Shown: one piece after another, positions 1 through 12,124 of the stretch
How positions within the stretch are numbered: position 1 is the first letter of the stretch
Layout: each line of letters starts with the position of its first letter
DNA from: Catenaria anguillulae PL171
Lineage: Eukaryota > Blastocladiomycota > Blastocladiomycetes > Blastocladiales > Catenariaceae
Assembly: GCA_002102555.1 (NCBI GenBank)
Contig: MCFL01000067.1
Span: 62,001-126,000, forward strand
Direction of reading: 5' to 3'
DNA length: 64,000 nt
The notes under the pieces: model-generated
What the model was told of the DNA's origin: nothing
The model's database searches: none
The model's input: only the letters and a program-made list of their open reading frames with translations
Made by a program: the position numbers and the translations under genes

Positions 1-353
1 ATGGCAGTGGATGGAGGAAGAATTGCTGGTGATGTTTCTTGACAAGAATCAGGCGCGGGGGGGGGGGGGAGGTGAGAAAAATATGTATGGTCAACTGGCG
101 ATCAAGGAGGAATCGTTGAATAGAGTTTACCTTTGCGATGAGCTGAGGTGGGATCGTGTATACCTCTTGTTGACGAGACTCGATCAAATACCAACTTACT
201 CGCTTGGGTGCGGTGGTTTACATAGTGGCCTTGCTGCAGTAGGTGATTGAGGTTCCAAACTTCCAATGTCATAGCCATTGAATTTTCGTCCGTTTCAAAC
301 GGTTATGAGCACAATATCTCATCATTAAGGCGACAAGGGTCGATCGCCTCCAG

Positions 354-428
354 CCAATCAGAAGCGCGGATTCGCGTCGATCCCCTGACTTCCAACCAAT
401 CAGAAGCGCGGATTCGTGTCGATCCCCT
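354..428. repeat. Two direct copies of a 33-bp CCAAT-containing unit
   Basis: The unit beginning CCAATCAGAAGCGCGGATTC occurs at 354-386 and again at 396-428, differing at one base, so the period is 42 bp. Each copy opens with a CCAAT pentamer, the core bound by the HAP/NF-Y factor in fungi. Any regulatory role is inferred, because no gene is recognised nearby. Confidence 0.75.
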
Positions 429-2718
429 CAATGCTGATTAATCACCTCATTAATTGCGCATACATTGGTGATTTAAATGAATTTATCATCGCAGATCCAT
501 CCAACTGAAGCAGCTGATGTTTGCATCACGGATTGCATCACCTCTTCACTCACTCTTTGCTTTGGAAGAAATCGGCGAGCCTTCTCATTGTTGCTTCTCA
601 TTCACGCTGATCCCATTCAAACCTCTGCATCTCTTGGCTTGCTCTTCTTTTGCGCATGTTGCCAATGAACTGAGATGCGCACTCCATTCGATCATGATCC
701 GTTGACGTTGCGGTTACCTCTGCGTCCAAACCGGCCGGGCACTGCGCATCGATCACCGCCAGCCGACGCCCCCAACGCCGGGCGCCGCCACCGCCCCCCC
801 CCCCCCGCTCACTCGCTTCAGCGGCCGACACCAACGATTTTCCTACCTGCCATGAACTATTCTCCCTCCCTTTGATCCCGATTCGGCGGCGCCCCGCATC
901 GCTTCGACGGCTGGCCAGCATGCGTCCTCGGTTGGTTTCTCGGCCCTGCTTTCCACCACGCTGAAGCCCGAGTCAACGCCTCAGTTGGCGCTTCCAGTCT
1001 CGATTCGATCCTCGGACTTGCGTTATCCGTCTCGCCCACCGTCCACAAGCGACCAGTCGTGTCTGTTCCTGTTGTCGGCCACTGTTGGATCGACCGGGGA
1101 GTTGCAGGCACGCTTTCACACGTCTACGACGCGGTTTTCTTCGTTGAGATGTGACGAAAAGTGACGGGAAATGTGTGGGTCGCGTGTCTGTGCACGCCGT
1201 GTTGGTATGCGTATTGACGCGGGCAAGGATACGTTGGCAATGTAATGGATGCGTGGGACGGCACTCATTGACGGTATGATTTGGTCGGGCGCCTGAGCGG
1301 CAAAGCATTTACTCACTTCCGTCAAGGACGACGATTCCGATTGGTCAAGGATTTGCTCATGCCTGCGAGGCGGTCAATACACGGACCACGGGTTGTACGG
1401 GCTGCACGGGTCGTGCTTGAATAAGGGAATGCTTGCGCGATCCGCGCGATACGTGGGATGGTTGGGTCGCACTGGGATGCACTGGATACGCAACGCCAGT
1501 TGGTGGGTGACACGGGCGCGGAATCATTGGGACCAGTAGGACACGCGGGATGCGTTGGGTCAGGCGCTGCTGTTCGGTAACTGGAATGTGTGATGAGCGT
1601 GCTGGATGAGTGTTGGCCAGTTTTCAGAGGAATACGTTGGTGGTACAAGAGAGTTTGCAGGGGCGACGCAAGAGCAGGTGGTGAGCCTGTTTATCGGTCG
1701 CAGGCATGAATGGGTGACAAGACGGTTGTGGAAGTATGCGGATTGATGTTGGTTTCGTTGTCCATGTATCTGCCAATATCTGTTCCACTTCCATTCATGT
1801 GTTTCTTGCTGTGGGACTAATTTACCATCCTTGCCAATGCGGTGTCTGTCAATGTACAACTTTCACTTGCAATGGAGCATCAATCTGTCTGGAAATCCGT
1901 TGGGGGTGCTCCTTGACTGACTCGAGTCGGAGACGGCCACGTTGGAACAGTCACCTTCACCCCGATCTTTCAAGCTGACTGTGGCCGGGCAACGCCGGCG
2001 GGTCGCGCTAGTAGGTATGCATGCACCTCAACTTGCGGTTTCGTTCTCGAGTTGACGTGTGACGTTGACGACTTCCAAGACTGATCAAACACTCGGATAA
2101 TGAACAGGTCTTGATCAGTCACAGGCATGTCTAGGTAAGTAAACATGAGTTCATATCGCTCCAATTTTCATCACCTTTCCACCCACATCAGGATAAGGTA
2201 AAGAATAAAACAGCAGTTGCGCAAATGGGAGCGCGTGCAGCTGTTGCTGAGGAGGTATTTCATAAAACAGCAGTGGAGCCGTGGCAACGGTAAATGCAAA
2301 GGCTCATGCATGTGAAGCACGGTTTTGAGGAGAAACAGTTGAAATATCACGGCAAACCGAAAAGACGTAATTCGATACTCGCTCCTGGTTGAATGCGCGA
2401 GTGAATCGAGTACGGTCTTGTTGACGGCGATTTGATGATAAAGAGCGAGTAAATCAGACAGAAAGTGCAGACAGCCGCCGCGAGTTTAAGCTGGTCGTGC
2501 GAAAGGAGTGCTGAGAACCCAGAACGACACAATCGAGAAAAATGAAGGAACACGACAGAAGAGAAGTAGTCGAGTCGAGCACGGTCCCATTCATGACATG
2601 GAGAAGGAGCGAGAGTCGCGTTGGGAGCGAGTCGACCAAAAACGGAAATCAATGAAAAGAACATTGAAACAGACCGACTGGTAACGGGTACAGTCGACAC
2701 GCGGGTAAGCTGCTGTCG

Positions 2719-2985
2719 AGGAGATGCTGTACATGATGCCTGCCAGTCCGGGCCACACCAATTTCAAGGAGCAAATCGGCCGTGAATGGAAATCGAGTCG
2801 CGGATACCGCAAACGACGTGATGGGGACGGAAGGAGTTGTGCAACGGATAGCTCTTGCCGAAGAAATACTGTACTTGATGGGAGCTGGTGCCGGCCAAAC
2901 CGTCGTCAAGGAGCAAACATCCGGAGTCTCCGGACCATGCCATCTGTCAAGGAGCAATGCGAGCACATGAACGGAAATTGAGACA
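2719..2985. repeat. Degenerate tandem repeat, about 142-bp period
   Basis: CTGTACATGATG at 2727 is echoed by CTGTACTTGATG at 2869, and CAAGGAGCAAA at 2765 recurs at 2907; both spacings are 142 bp. A further CAAGGAGCAA lies at 2947, and GTGAATGGAAATCGAG near 2782 resembles a copy near 2968. Conceptual minus-strand translations of the two units are also alike. It may be a decayed minisatellite or the remnant of a repeat protein gene. Confidence 0.5.
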
Positions 2986-3744
2986 CTTTGACTGCAAAAG
3001 AGGTGATGGCGACGGGGTCTCTTTAAGCACAGAGAGGTGACGCAGACACGGTGTACATGGAGCATGCAATGCATCGTGCCAGTCGACACCTTACATTCAT
3101 GGCTGCACAAAGAATGGCAGAGGTATAAACCGACGGCGCATTGTGGATTCAACGGTGGTGGTAGCCTGTCGATGCCGCGATTGTTGATGACGGGGCCATG
3201 GGTGGCGTTGGCAGTCGGTAGCAAGCCCGAGGTGCCGTACGTATATCTAAAGCGAAGTCATGTCAACATTGACGACGGCATGTCGTGGCGGTGTGAGTGC
3301 CGAAGCGGGCCTGGACATTATGAAGGTCCGAGCCTCCGAGGGGCAACGGGTAAGCAACATGGTGCTGAGTGTTCAGATGCATGGAGGTCGGTATTGTTGA
3401 AGGTGACAGGGTATCTTGCACAGATGGACATGGATCTGTCGAGCTTCAAAGCGGTCCCTGGGCTGGACCGTTCGGAGGTGATGCCTGTTGTGTACTCCAG
3501 GTGCCGATCGAAGTGACTCACTGGGCATTCTCTCACAGACTCATGTAAGAGAAAAAGAAAACATATACATATATACATGTACTGCATCAAGTAGATCAGA
3601 CGACAGACATGGACACATTAATTGATCCAAACTAATTGCCTAAATGCAAGCTTACATAAATACCAACCGATTCCAATCCTCCACTCTGAAAGCAAACCAC
3701 CAACCAATACGCACCGACCCACCACCCACCACCGACCATCGACC

Positions 3745-4750
3745 ATGCGCCTCAAAGCCCGCATCACCAACCCTCGCCCGTTGCACAACCTGACGTCGTC
3801 TCTATCTCCGCTCTCGAAATCGCTCGTGCTCAAGTTCACCCCCACGCAACTTGCCCTCATCCTGAAAGACGCCTCTGAATCCTCAACCCAAGTGTGGTGC
3901 ACGCTGCCAGCGGCCTCGGTCCTGGACGACTACGTTGTCGAGTCCACACTGCGCAACGAAATCTACCTGCAATGCCACCTGCCGACCCTCGCTCGCGCCG
4001 TGAAATCCATGCTGCACGCCCACAATGCCACCATCAAGTTGACACGGTCTCCGACATTGGGCGCATTGCTGGCGATTCTGGTCGAGTCGGAAACCACCTC
4101 GGGCCGCCCGCTCAACATCTCACACAATGTGCCTGTGATTCCACTCAAGCGTACACAGGCAGCCGAGCTCAGGGAGCCTAGGGTCGGGGTGCCCGCCGTG
4201 TACATCACCATGCCCAAGCCGCTCACCATGGTCAAGGTGGTGGCCGAGCGCATGAAGGCGTTGGGGGCCGTCGTTAGTGTCAAGGCCAATGGCCCGAGGG
4301 GCGAGGTCAAGGTGAGTGTGTTGGGAGCGCATGCAGAGGTGGAGACAACGTGGGGAGGGTTGAAAGAGGTAAGGAATGTTGCGGTGGAGACGACGGCGGG
4401 CGCAAGTACGAGGCAAGCAGGTGAGGGGGCAGACGAGTGGGTCGAGGTGAGTGTAGGAGCAAGGGACTTTGTCAAGTTTTTGAATTGGTACGTCGAAATT
4501 GTGTCCGCCACGATCGACAAGAGTATGCTGACTCGATTCGTTTTACAGTCATGTCGCCAATCCTGCACATGTGATTTGTGCGCTGATTCCGGGCATGTGT
4601 GCCGTCTTCTATGTGTACATGTACTCAACCACCACCCACAACCCATTTGCAACCAATTCCACCACGTCGTCCACGGTTGACGAAGCGGCTGCCGGCACGC
4701 GCAACGATACCCTGTTGACCTACTATCTCCCAATGCGCCACTCAATCTAA
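3745..4750 (+). CDS. HUS1: HUS1-like DNA damage checkpoint clamp subunit
   Basis: Predicted 314-residue protein from exons 3745-4487 and 4549-4750 (donor GTACGT, acceptor TTTTACAG, junction codon Cys). The N-terminus MRLKARITN and the alternating strand pattern resemble Hus1, the subunit that joins Rad9 and Rad1 in the 9-1-1 clamp loaded at damaged DNA to activate the ATR/Mec1 checkpoint. Length is close to the usual 280-300 residues. The spliced C-terminus (HVICALIPGMCAVFYVYM, ending in YYLPMRHSI) replaces an out-of-frame tail and matches the family's closing YYLP-type strand. The start is the first ATG of the conserved frame. It is convergent with the downstream carrier gene, leaving 41 bp between stop codons. 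The assignment rests on family pattern, not an alignment. Confidence 0.82.
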
Positions 4751-4791
4751 CGTCAATGTAAATAAACATCTGGTTGTACATGCATCGACAA

Positions 4792-5807
4792 TCAATACCG
4801 GGCATGTGCTTTGAAGAAAGCACTGCTCCACTCATACACCACAAATGTGACGCAGGTTCCAGGCATGACCCGAAGGATATTTGCGCCCAAGCCCTTGTAC
4901 ATACCCCGGATGCCCTCGCGGCGCCAAATACCTGAAATCACCTCGCCCACACCATCGCCCATCCCCCTGCTTGCAGCCGGGTCTTGACCACCTGGTACGG
5001 ATACGTGGTCACGGCGGCAACGGTTTTGGACACAATGGCGGTGGCCATGTACTCTGCCGTCTTGTTCCAGTGCGCATGAGGGTGTGTATTGCGATACCCC
5101 GCACATGCGTGCTTGAGTTCCTCGTACACCATGAACTGGATGGCGCCGTGCGACACGCCAAATAGAGCTGGCGTCAGGCCACGATACAGGCCACGGAGCC
5201 CCTCATGCCGGGCAATGGTCGCGAGTGCATGTGCAAGTCCGCGGTAAATGGGTGCATCGGCAGGTTGCAAGCACATGCGTGTTTTCACGAGCCAGATCGG
5301 ATTGGTCAGCAAGCTGGTGAGTGCGCCGGCCAATGCTGCGGCACCCAAATGCTGTTGCGGACTGAGGCGTATTTGCGATGTGGATGTCGGGTCGTCGACC
5401 ATGTGCTGCTTGAGCTGCGAGTACCACCAAAAGTAGAGTCCCCACGACAGCGTGGCGCCTGCAAAGTTTGGGCTGAGCCCTTGGTAAATGCCACGGATGG
5501 GGCCCAGTGGAGAAGTGCGGGCAATGTGTGCAAGAGAGCGGGCCGTGTACGACAGCGACAGGCGTGGCTTGGAGTGGGCGTCGGCCTGGAAGCGGGTCTT
5601 GACGAGGTCGAGCGGGTGCAGGAGCAGGGTCGAGAGAGCGCCGCCCAGAAAGCCCGAGACGGCATGGTCGGTTGCTTGGGATTGGAAGAAGGAGGACTTA
5701 GGCTTTGGCTTTGGGATTGGGATTGGTGACGGTGATGGACTTGGCGATTGCTGCTGGGTGGTCATGGCGACGGCGTCAGTCATGGTCATGGGAGCTGCTG
5801 CTTGCAT
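4792..5807 (-). CDS. Mitochondrial carrier, FAD/folate type (SLC25A32/FLX1-like), with frameshift
   Basis: Inner-membrane solute carrier with three repeats. The signatures are HPLDLVKTRFQ (repeat 1), TNPIWLVKTRM (repeat 2) and YPYQVVKTRLQ (repeat 3), each followed by a G-x-Y-x-G element such as GIYQGL, GLYRGL and GMYKGL. TNPIWLVKTR, LFGVSHGAIQFMVYEELK and PYQVV are typical of the folate/FAD transporter branch, which moves flavin or folate between cytosol and matrix. An N-terminal Ser/Pro/Lys extension precedes repeat 1. Repeat 3 is split between two frames: after RLQA the conserved frame resumes one register away as GMGDGVGEVISGIWRREG. The switch lies at a five-base C run (plus strand 4963-4967), with no usable GT-AG pair around it. 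This is either a sequencing indel or a real lesion. The start is the ATG at 5807. Confidence 0.83.
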
Positions 5808-6230
5808 TGTAATGATGGTAATGATCTTAATGGCATGACATAAGCGTAGGATATGAATACATAAGAGAGAGTGTTGCGCCGGGCAAATGCGGAATGTCCA
5901 TCACGGTCGAGTGAGACATCCCGGACCCATCTCGATCGATCGACCGATCGACCGATCGACCGATCGCAAGTTAGGTAAGTGTGAGGAGAGGGCTGTCGAT
6001 CCGCCTGCCCATCCCACTCGCTCACTTTTCAATGATTCCCATACATATATGATTGTTTTATTGCCATTGTTCACAATCCATGCCATGCCATACTGCAACT
6101 GGGTGGGCCCTCTTGATGCACTGAAAACACTCTGCGCAACTCTCACTTTTCGCGCATCGCATTGTACCACCGTGACTGCAGAGGCTGATCGACCACCCCG
6201 CAACAACTGACTCCAACCCATCTGCCTGCC
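5808..6230. other. Divergent promoter region between carrier and CHD genes
   Basis: This 423-bp spacer separates the two divergent start codons and must hold both promoters. The only structure seen is the 8-bp microsatellite at 5933-5966. Confidence 0.5.
5933..5966. repeat. CGAC/CGAT microsatellite, 8-bp unit
   Basis: About four units of CGATCGAC and close variants run head to tail, each containing the palindrome CGATCG. It lies midway between two divergent genes. Confidence 0.85.
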
Positions 6231-9200
6231 ATGTCCAATTCTTCCCGTCCCGGCCAAGGCCACGGCCACGGATCCCGAGGCAACGCGGCACCGGCATCCA
6301 CTTCAACTTCTTCATCCACTCTGTCGTCGGTTGCTTCCATCCCTCAAGTTCGCTCAGCCAGCACTGACCGTCAAATTCACGAGGACAATGACGACCAAGC
6401 AGAGGAAGAAGGCGAGGAACAGGAACAGGAACAGGAACAGGAAAATGACGATGACACTTATGGTGTCTTGGCAATCCGCGACAGGCGCTCGGCCCAAGAC
6501 CCTAATGGCCCTCCCGGCGCCACGCGCCTTGAGTACAATGTGCTTTGGGAAGACAACACTGACACTTGGTATGCTATTCACAGAATCTCTCCTCTCTTAC
6601 TCTGTGCCACTTTGTGACTCAGGTTGCAAAATCAATTAGGGAACCGATCGAACACCTCGAATCGTGCATGGACCTTGTCCAAGCACTCGACGCCAAACTG
6701 GCTTCTTATGCTTCTCCCTCCTCGGTCAAGTCTCGCAAGCACGTCATCAAGGACGACGACGACGACGACGACCACGAGAACGACACTGGCGACGATGAGC
6801 CCATCCCAAAGCCTTCGACCCGCCGCTCACCACGTTCATCCACATCCTCGAGTCGCCGATCCTCAACGTCATCCACCGACTCGAACGTGCGCCCCCAACG
6901 TCGCCGGCGCACCGTCATTCACGACGACGACGACGACGATGATGATGATGACGATAAGGACAACGACCGCGATGACAGCGATGCCATGGACATTGACCAT
7001 GTATCTGCCAAGCCAACCCGCATTCTGCCAGCTCGCACCCGCCAACCGCCCAAACCCATTGAAATTGTCGCCACGCCAACACCAAAGACCCGGCCACAGC
7101 GCAAGTCAAAGACGGACGATGTGGTGATTCCCGCCACAACAACCACAACTTCCTCTGGCCGCGTCGTGCGCAAACCTCCACCCGCAACCCCTGCTGCCAC
7201 GTCGAAACGGAGTAGCAACAAGTCATCCAAGGCCAAACCCAAACCCAAATCCAAATCCTCGACCCGTGGTCGACCACCTGCATCCGATGACCACGACGAG
7301 TCTGAGCACGACTCGGACCCTCACTCGGATTCGGATGCGCTGTCGCCGTCCGACCCGGCCTATAATGCCAGTGAACTTGCCCGCATCGAGTCTGCATTTG
7401 CGTCGCGAGCCTCGCGACCCATGGCTACCCAGTGTGCCGAATGCCGCGGACCATCAGTTCCAACAGCCAAAGGCCGCCGGGCTGCCAATCCGTTGTTTGC
7501 ATGTGCGCGTTGCTCATGCGCGTTCCACGCCGAGTGCTTGCCCGTCAGAGCAAAACAGTCAGAGTATGCGTATTGGGTTGAAGGCGGGGAGGAGGTGGTG
7601 TGTCCGTATTGCGTCGATGAGATCTCGGCCAAAGTCAGGGAGATGAAAAAGAGTCAGAGCAAGGATGACGAGCAAGTCAAGGATCCGTTGAGCAGGTGTG
7701 GTCTAGGATGCAGCTATTGCGCCTTGGTTGTGGACCCCGAGGTCGAAGACGAGGCGGTCGTTGACGTCGAGACATCAACCACGCCTCCCGCCTCCTCGGC
7801 CGCCGACACTTCGACATCGACACCCGCGGCCAAACCCATGCCTGCCCCGCTGCTCAACCTCCCCGCACACACGCCCGCCATCCACGCCTGTCACTTTCGC
7901 TGCACCTGGTGCCACCGCGGCGCACACTACCCGTGCGCAACACGAGCCATGCTCGCCACGCCCGACGCCGACCTGCTTGATCATACGTCCGAGATTGAAG
8001 CACTCGACGTGCTCGTGACCGAAAACCAGTGCGCCATGTGCCGCGCCGTGGCCGATGCGCCCGATGTGCAAGTCGTGCTGACGTGGCGCCACGTACCCGA
8101 GGATGCGCCCGAGCACGGCGCCGCGCACGTTGCAGACCCGGAAGCGCGCAAGGAATATCTCGTCAAGTTTGCGAAAAAGTCGTATCGAGAAACCATGTGG
8201 GTGCCCGCCTCTTGGCTCATGAGTGTGGCAAAGTCCAAGTGGCGCGCGTACCTGAATGCAGAAAAGAAACAGCTTGCCGATCACCCGGGCATGACGTTAC
8301 CGCAACCGGAATCGGCCGTTGTGGACCCACTGTGGCGCAAGCCTCGCAAGGTGCTCGACATTGCCGGATCTGAGGCAAAGGGCGACTTGATGTACTTGGT
8401 TCAGTGGCACAGGCAGCCAGCGAGCGAGTCGACGTGGGTGCCGCACGGGTCCGATGGCGCGCTCGAGGCCATGCCCGAGTTTGTCAAGGCCGTCGACACG
8501 TATTGGCGCGCGCAAAAGATTGATTCGGCGGCGGATCGGGCAAAGCGCAGGCATGGCCCGGACTATCGGCCCGATCCGAGGCTGTGGGGCGACGGGTTGT
8601 CGGAGGAGCCCAAGGAAATCCGCGACACGGGCAACAAGTTGATGCCGCATCAGTTGCAGGGGCTCAATTGGTTGATTGGCAATTGGATGGGCAGGTGGAA
8701 TTGCGTCTTGGCCGACGAAATGGGGTTGGGCAAGACGGTCCAGATTGTCGCGTTTGTGCAATTCTTGTTTGCAAAGCATCGCCGGTACCCTGTGCTGGTC
8801 GTTGTCCCAAACTCGACGGTATGTCATATTCCCCTTCATTGTTCTGCACTTGTTCACTGACGATGTTGTGTGTGTATCTTTACACATGAATAGCTCGACA
8901 ATTGGGAGCGCGAGTTCAACAAGTGGGCGCCGCAACTGCACGTGGTCCCATCCTGGGGTGCCGCCATTGACCGCGAGTTGATTGCCGAAAAGGAGTTGTT
9001 TGCGTCCGTTGGTTCAGCGAAAAAGCCCGCTTCGCTCAAGTGCCACGTTGTGCTCGCAACCTACGAGTCGGTCATGGCCATGGACGGCCTCAAACGTGTG
9101 CACTGGGACTTGCTGGTCGTGGACGAGGGCCATCGGCTCAAGAATGACGAAAGCAAGCTGTTCAAGCACCTCATGGAGTTGACGTTTGACCACAAGATCT

Positions 9201-11889
9201 TGCTCACGGGCACGCCCTTGCAAAACAACTTGCGCGAGCTCTTCAACCTCATGTCATTTCTAGAGGTGGAAGGGTTTGAAGATCCTGAAGCCTTGGCCGA
9301 GGCGTACGATTTGGACAAGAAGAAGGTCGTGGGTATGAGCAAGGAGGAAGAGGAGGCGCTCGCGCACCAGGCGTCGGAAAAGATTCGCGAGTTGCATGAC
9401 ATGCTCCGCCCGCACTTTTTGCGTCGCGTCAAGACGGACGTGGTGCTCGACATTCCGCCAAAGGCCGAGATTCTCGTGCCCGTACGCATGTCGCCGCTGC
9501 AGCGCCAGTTGATCAAGGACTTGTACTCCAAAAACTTTCATTTGCTCAAGGCCCTTGGCGTCAACGCCGCCCGTGCGTCCAATCCGTCGGCCGCCTTGAA
9601 CAATTCGTCTGGGTTGGGCGGCAGTTCCTTGTCCAACTTGTTGTTGCAGTGCCGCAAAGTGCTCAGCCATCCGTTCCTATTGGATAATGTCGAAGAGGGG
9701 TTGACCCAGGCCCAGCATTTGGATGCTGTCCAAAAGCACCTGCATTTGATTGACTCTTGCGGCAAGTTGGCGCTCTTGGCCAAGATGTTGCCCAAGCTGC
9801 AGGCTGATGGGCACAAGATTCTCATGTACTTGGATTCATTTTGCTTTCTATTATTGCGGTATCGGGCACGGATACTGACCTTGCCGTTGTCTACCGACCC
9901 AGCTTTGTCCAGTTCCAATGGACCATCAAGGTCATTTCCGACTTTTTGTACAACATGCAAACACTTGCCGTGCCCTCACCTCAACAACATCCGTCATCGG
10001 CGTCAACCTCGACTGACGATGTCGATCCTGGCCATCAGCCCAAACCGGCCATGCGGCCCTTCAAATACTACTCCCTCGACGGTACCACCAACCGCAACGA
10101 GCGACAAGTGTATATCGACGAATTCAATTCGGACCCTGACGCATTTGCATTCATCCTGACGACGCGCGCGGGCGGCGTGGGCATCAACTTGACTGCCGCC
10201 GACACGGTCGTGATTTACGATGTGGACTGGAACCCGCACCAGGACTTGCAAGCGATTGCACGTGCACATCGCATTGGGCAAACAAAGCCCGTGCTTGCGT
10301 ACAAGCTCATGACGCTGGATTCGGCCGAGGAGAAGATGGTAGCGGTTGGGCGCAAGAAGCTTGTGTTGGATCATGTCATTGTGCAAAGGATGGGCAAGGA
10401 CGCGAGCGAGACCGTGTCGGATTCGGACTTGTTGGACACGCTCAAGTTTGGCGCGTCGGCCGTTCTCGATGACGATGTGGCGGCACACACCGACTGGCAG
10501 TATACCGAGGAGGAGATTGGGCGGTTGCTCGACAGGGCACAGGCGACCGAGCCGGCAAATGCTGACAACATGTCAAGGGCAGAGTCGCCGGCTCCTGGTG
10601 AAACCGGTGCAGGTAGTGCTTCGCCGCCTGTGGGTTCAAGCTCGGCGTCGACTTCGGGCGTGCCGGCGGGTCAAGGCGAAAAGCATCAGCAAGGTGGTGG
10701 ATTCGGCTTCTCCAAGGTGTGGTTGACGCGCGCACCAGCGCGTGCACCAGCGCATGCCCTTGCGACCACGTCCGACGAGACTGCACCAGATCAGCAGCAG
10801 CAGCCCCAACAACAAGATGGCCAACAAGACGAGTCATCAGCCGCCCCAGCGCTCGCCAACGTGGACGATCTCGGGCTCGGCGAGGAAAAAGAAGGCGTCC
10901 AATGGGACACGATTCTCGAAAAGCTCAAGGTCACTGCCCCCAAGGAAGAAGAGAACCCGTTTGAGCTTGGCCGCCGCAAGCGCAAGGCCGTCAACTACGC
11001 CGACAATGTGCAGACCAACTCGTCATCGGCAGCAAAGAAGCGCAAAAAGGCAAACGGGTCGGCCACAACGACTGCCGGTTCGACGGGCACCAGGGACTCT
11101 GAGTCGGCCGATGACGACGAGTTTGTGCCGCCGCCCGAGATTGGCCGTGTCAATTCGAGCGACGACGAGGACATGGGATTCGACGAGGCGGAGGTGATTC
11201 TGGATTTGGAGCGGCGCAGACTCATGAAGCAGCAGAGATTGGCAGAGGCAGAGGCGGCCGTGAGTGGTGGAGGCGGTGCATTGGCGGGCACAAAGACCAA
11301 GGGTAAGGGCAAGGTTGCGGGGTCCAACGGCCGGCGTAAGGTCGTCATGTCGCCGCAATTGTCGCAGCTCATCCAAATTCAAGGGCAAACCATGACGGTC
11401 AAGGAAGCGCTGGTCGCGGGTTTGTTGCCGGAATCGACGGCTCGTGAGATGGGAATTCCGTGGCCGCCATTGGCTGACCAAGTCGGATCCACTGAAACCG
11501 CTGCTGCGAAAAAGCAGGCTCCGCGCAAGGTGCACTCCAAAGTGGCGGGCCCGACCGCTCAGCACGCCTACTTCAATGCGCATAGCACAAAGTGCTGGGT
11601 GTGCATTGGGACCTCCTTTGAGACCAACACTTACCACGTGCCCACGCAATGCCCGGCCATTTCAGACCGTTCGTGGGTGGAGCAAGAGATTGCGTTGCAT
11701 TCGGCCGGGTGTACGGAGGTCCGGATGATGATGAATGCGAATCGGCCGGGCTTCTTGAGAATGGTGTTGGACGAGCTGGTGAGGGCCGAGGAGGCCGAGG
11801 GCAGATCCGAGAATGTGGCGCCTGGGAATGGTAGCGCAGGTGATGGGGATCAGGAGGATCGGATGGATGTAGATGTGCCGGTCGTGTGA
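6231..11889 (+). CDS. CHD/Mi-2 family chromatin remodelling ATPase (Mit1-like)
   Basis: Predicted 1811-residue nuclear protein from exons 6231-6568, 6640-8818, 8894-9825 and 9903-11889; all junctions keep frame. The first junction restores a chromodomain signature, DTWEPIEHLESC. Order: acidic Ser-rich N-terminus; chromo-like segment (about 104-126); PHD-type Cys/His cluster (about 376-440, CAEC...CARC...HAEC...CPYC); a second Cys/His cluster (about 465-552); two more chromo-like stretches (YLVKFAKKSYRETMWVP and YLVQWHRQPASESTWVP); SNF2 ATPase with DEMGLGKT (about 804) and DEGHRLKN (about 915); helicase C lobe with TTRAGGVGINLTAADTV and RAHRIGQ (about 1268); and a C-terminal CWVC...C zinc-finger-like region near 1712. 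PHD plus chromo plus SNF2 defines the Mi-2/CHD group; the C-terminal finger suggests fission yeast Mit1 of the SHREC silencing complex. Asp tracts are encoded by GAC/GAT repeats. The Mit1 sub-assignment is tentative. Confidence 0.87.
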
Positions 11890-12124
11890 GCAAGCCTTTG
11901 TTGTACATACCCGAGGTTTGTGTGAGGGTCTTGTCCATCCTTGGTCGCCAAAGAGGTCGTCAGAGTTCATTGCATTTTATAGTCATTCTTTTCCCTCATT
12001 CACTCTTGTTCTCGCCTGTCCATTCCATCTTGCTCGCATTGCAATGCAACTCCTGTTCATTCTCCCATTTCAACATGCCAACACGTACTCTGAATGTGTT
12101 AAAAATGTGCATTAACTTGTGAGG

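Larger units (their letters stand above)
1..3744. other. Gene-poor left end, no supported gene
   Basis: Open frames here are short and compositionally unconvincing, overlap on both strands, and show no recognisable domain. The stretch holds a G run near 57-70, a C run near 797-807, a tandem 33-bp repeat at 354-428 and a degenerate repeat around 2719-2985. The last part must contain the HUS1 promoter. A non-coding RNA or a very divergent, intron-rich gene cannot be excluded. Confidence 0.5.

Noticed and set aside
11-921. Several short plus- and minus-strand open frames at the left end
   Set aside because: All under 110 codons, mutually overlapping, with no domain or splice partner.
2649-3224. 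191-codon minus-strand open frame
   Set aside because: Its content reflects the degenerate tandem repeat. The composition is Cys/His/Arg-rich as in chance frames, and no motif is recognised.
3037-3516. 159-codon plus-strand open frame
   Set aside because: Overlaps the previous frame on the other strand. No conserved feature, and the start is not supported.
3963-4844. 293-codon minus-strand frame opposite HUS1
   Set aside because: Shadow of HUS1. The plus-strand frame has the family pattern and clean splicing.
6919-7254. Poly-Ser minus-strand frame opposite the CHD gene
   Set aside because: Produced by reading the Asp codon repeat of the real gene in antisense.
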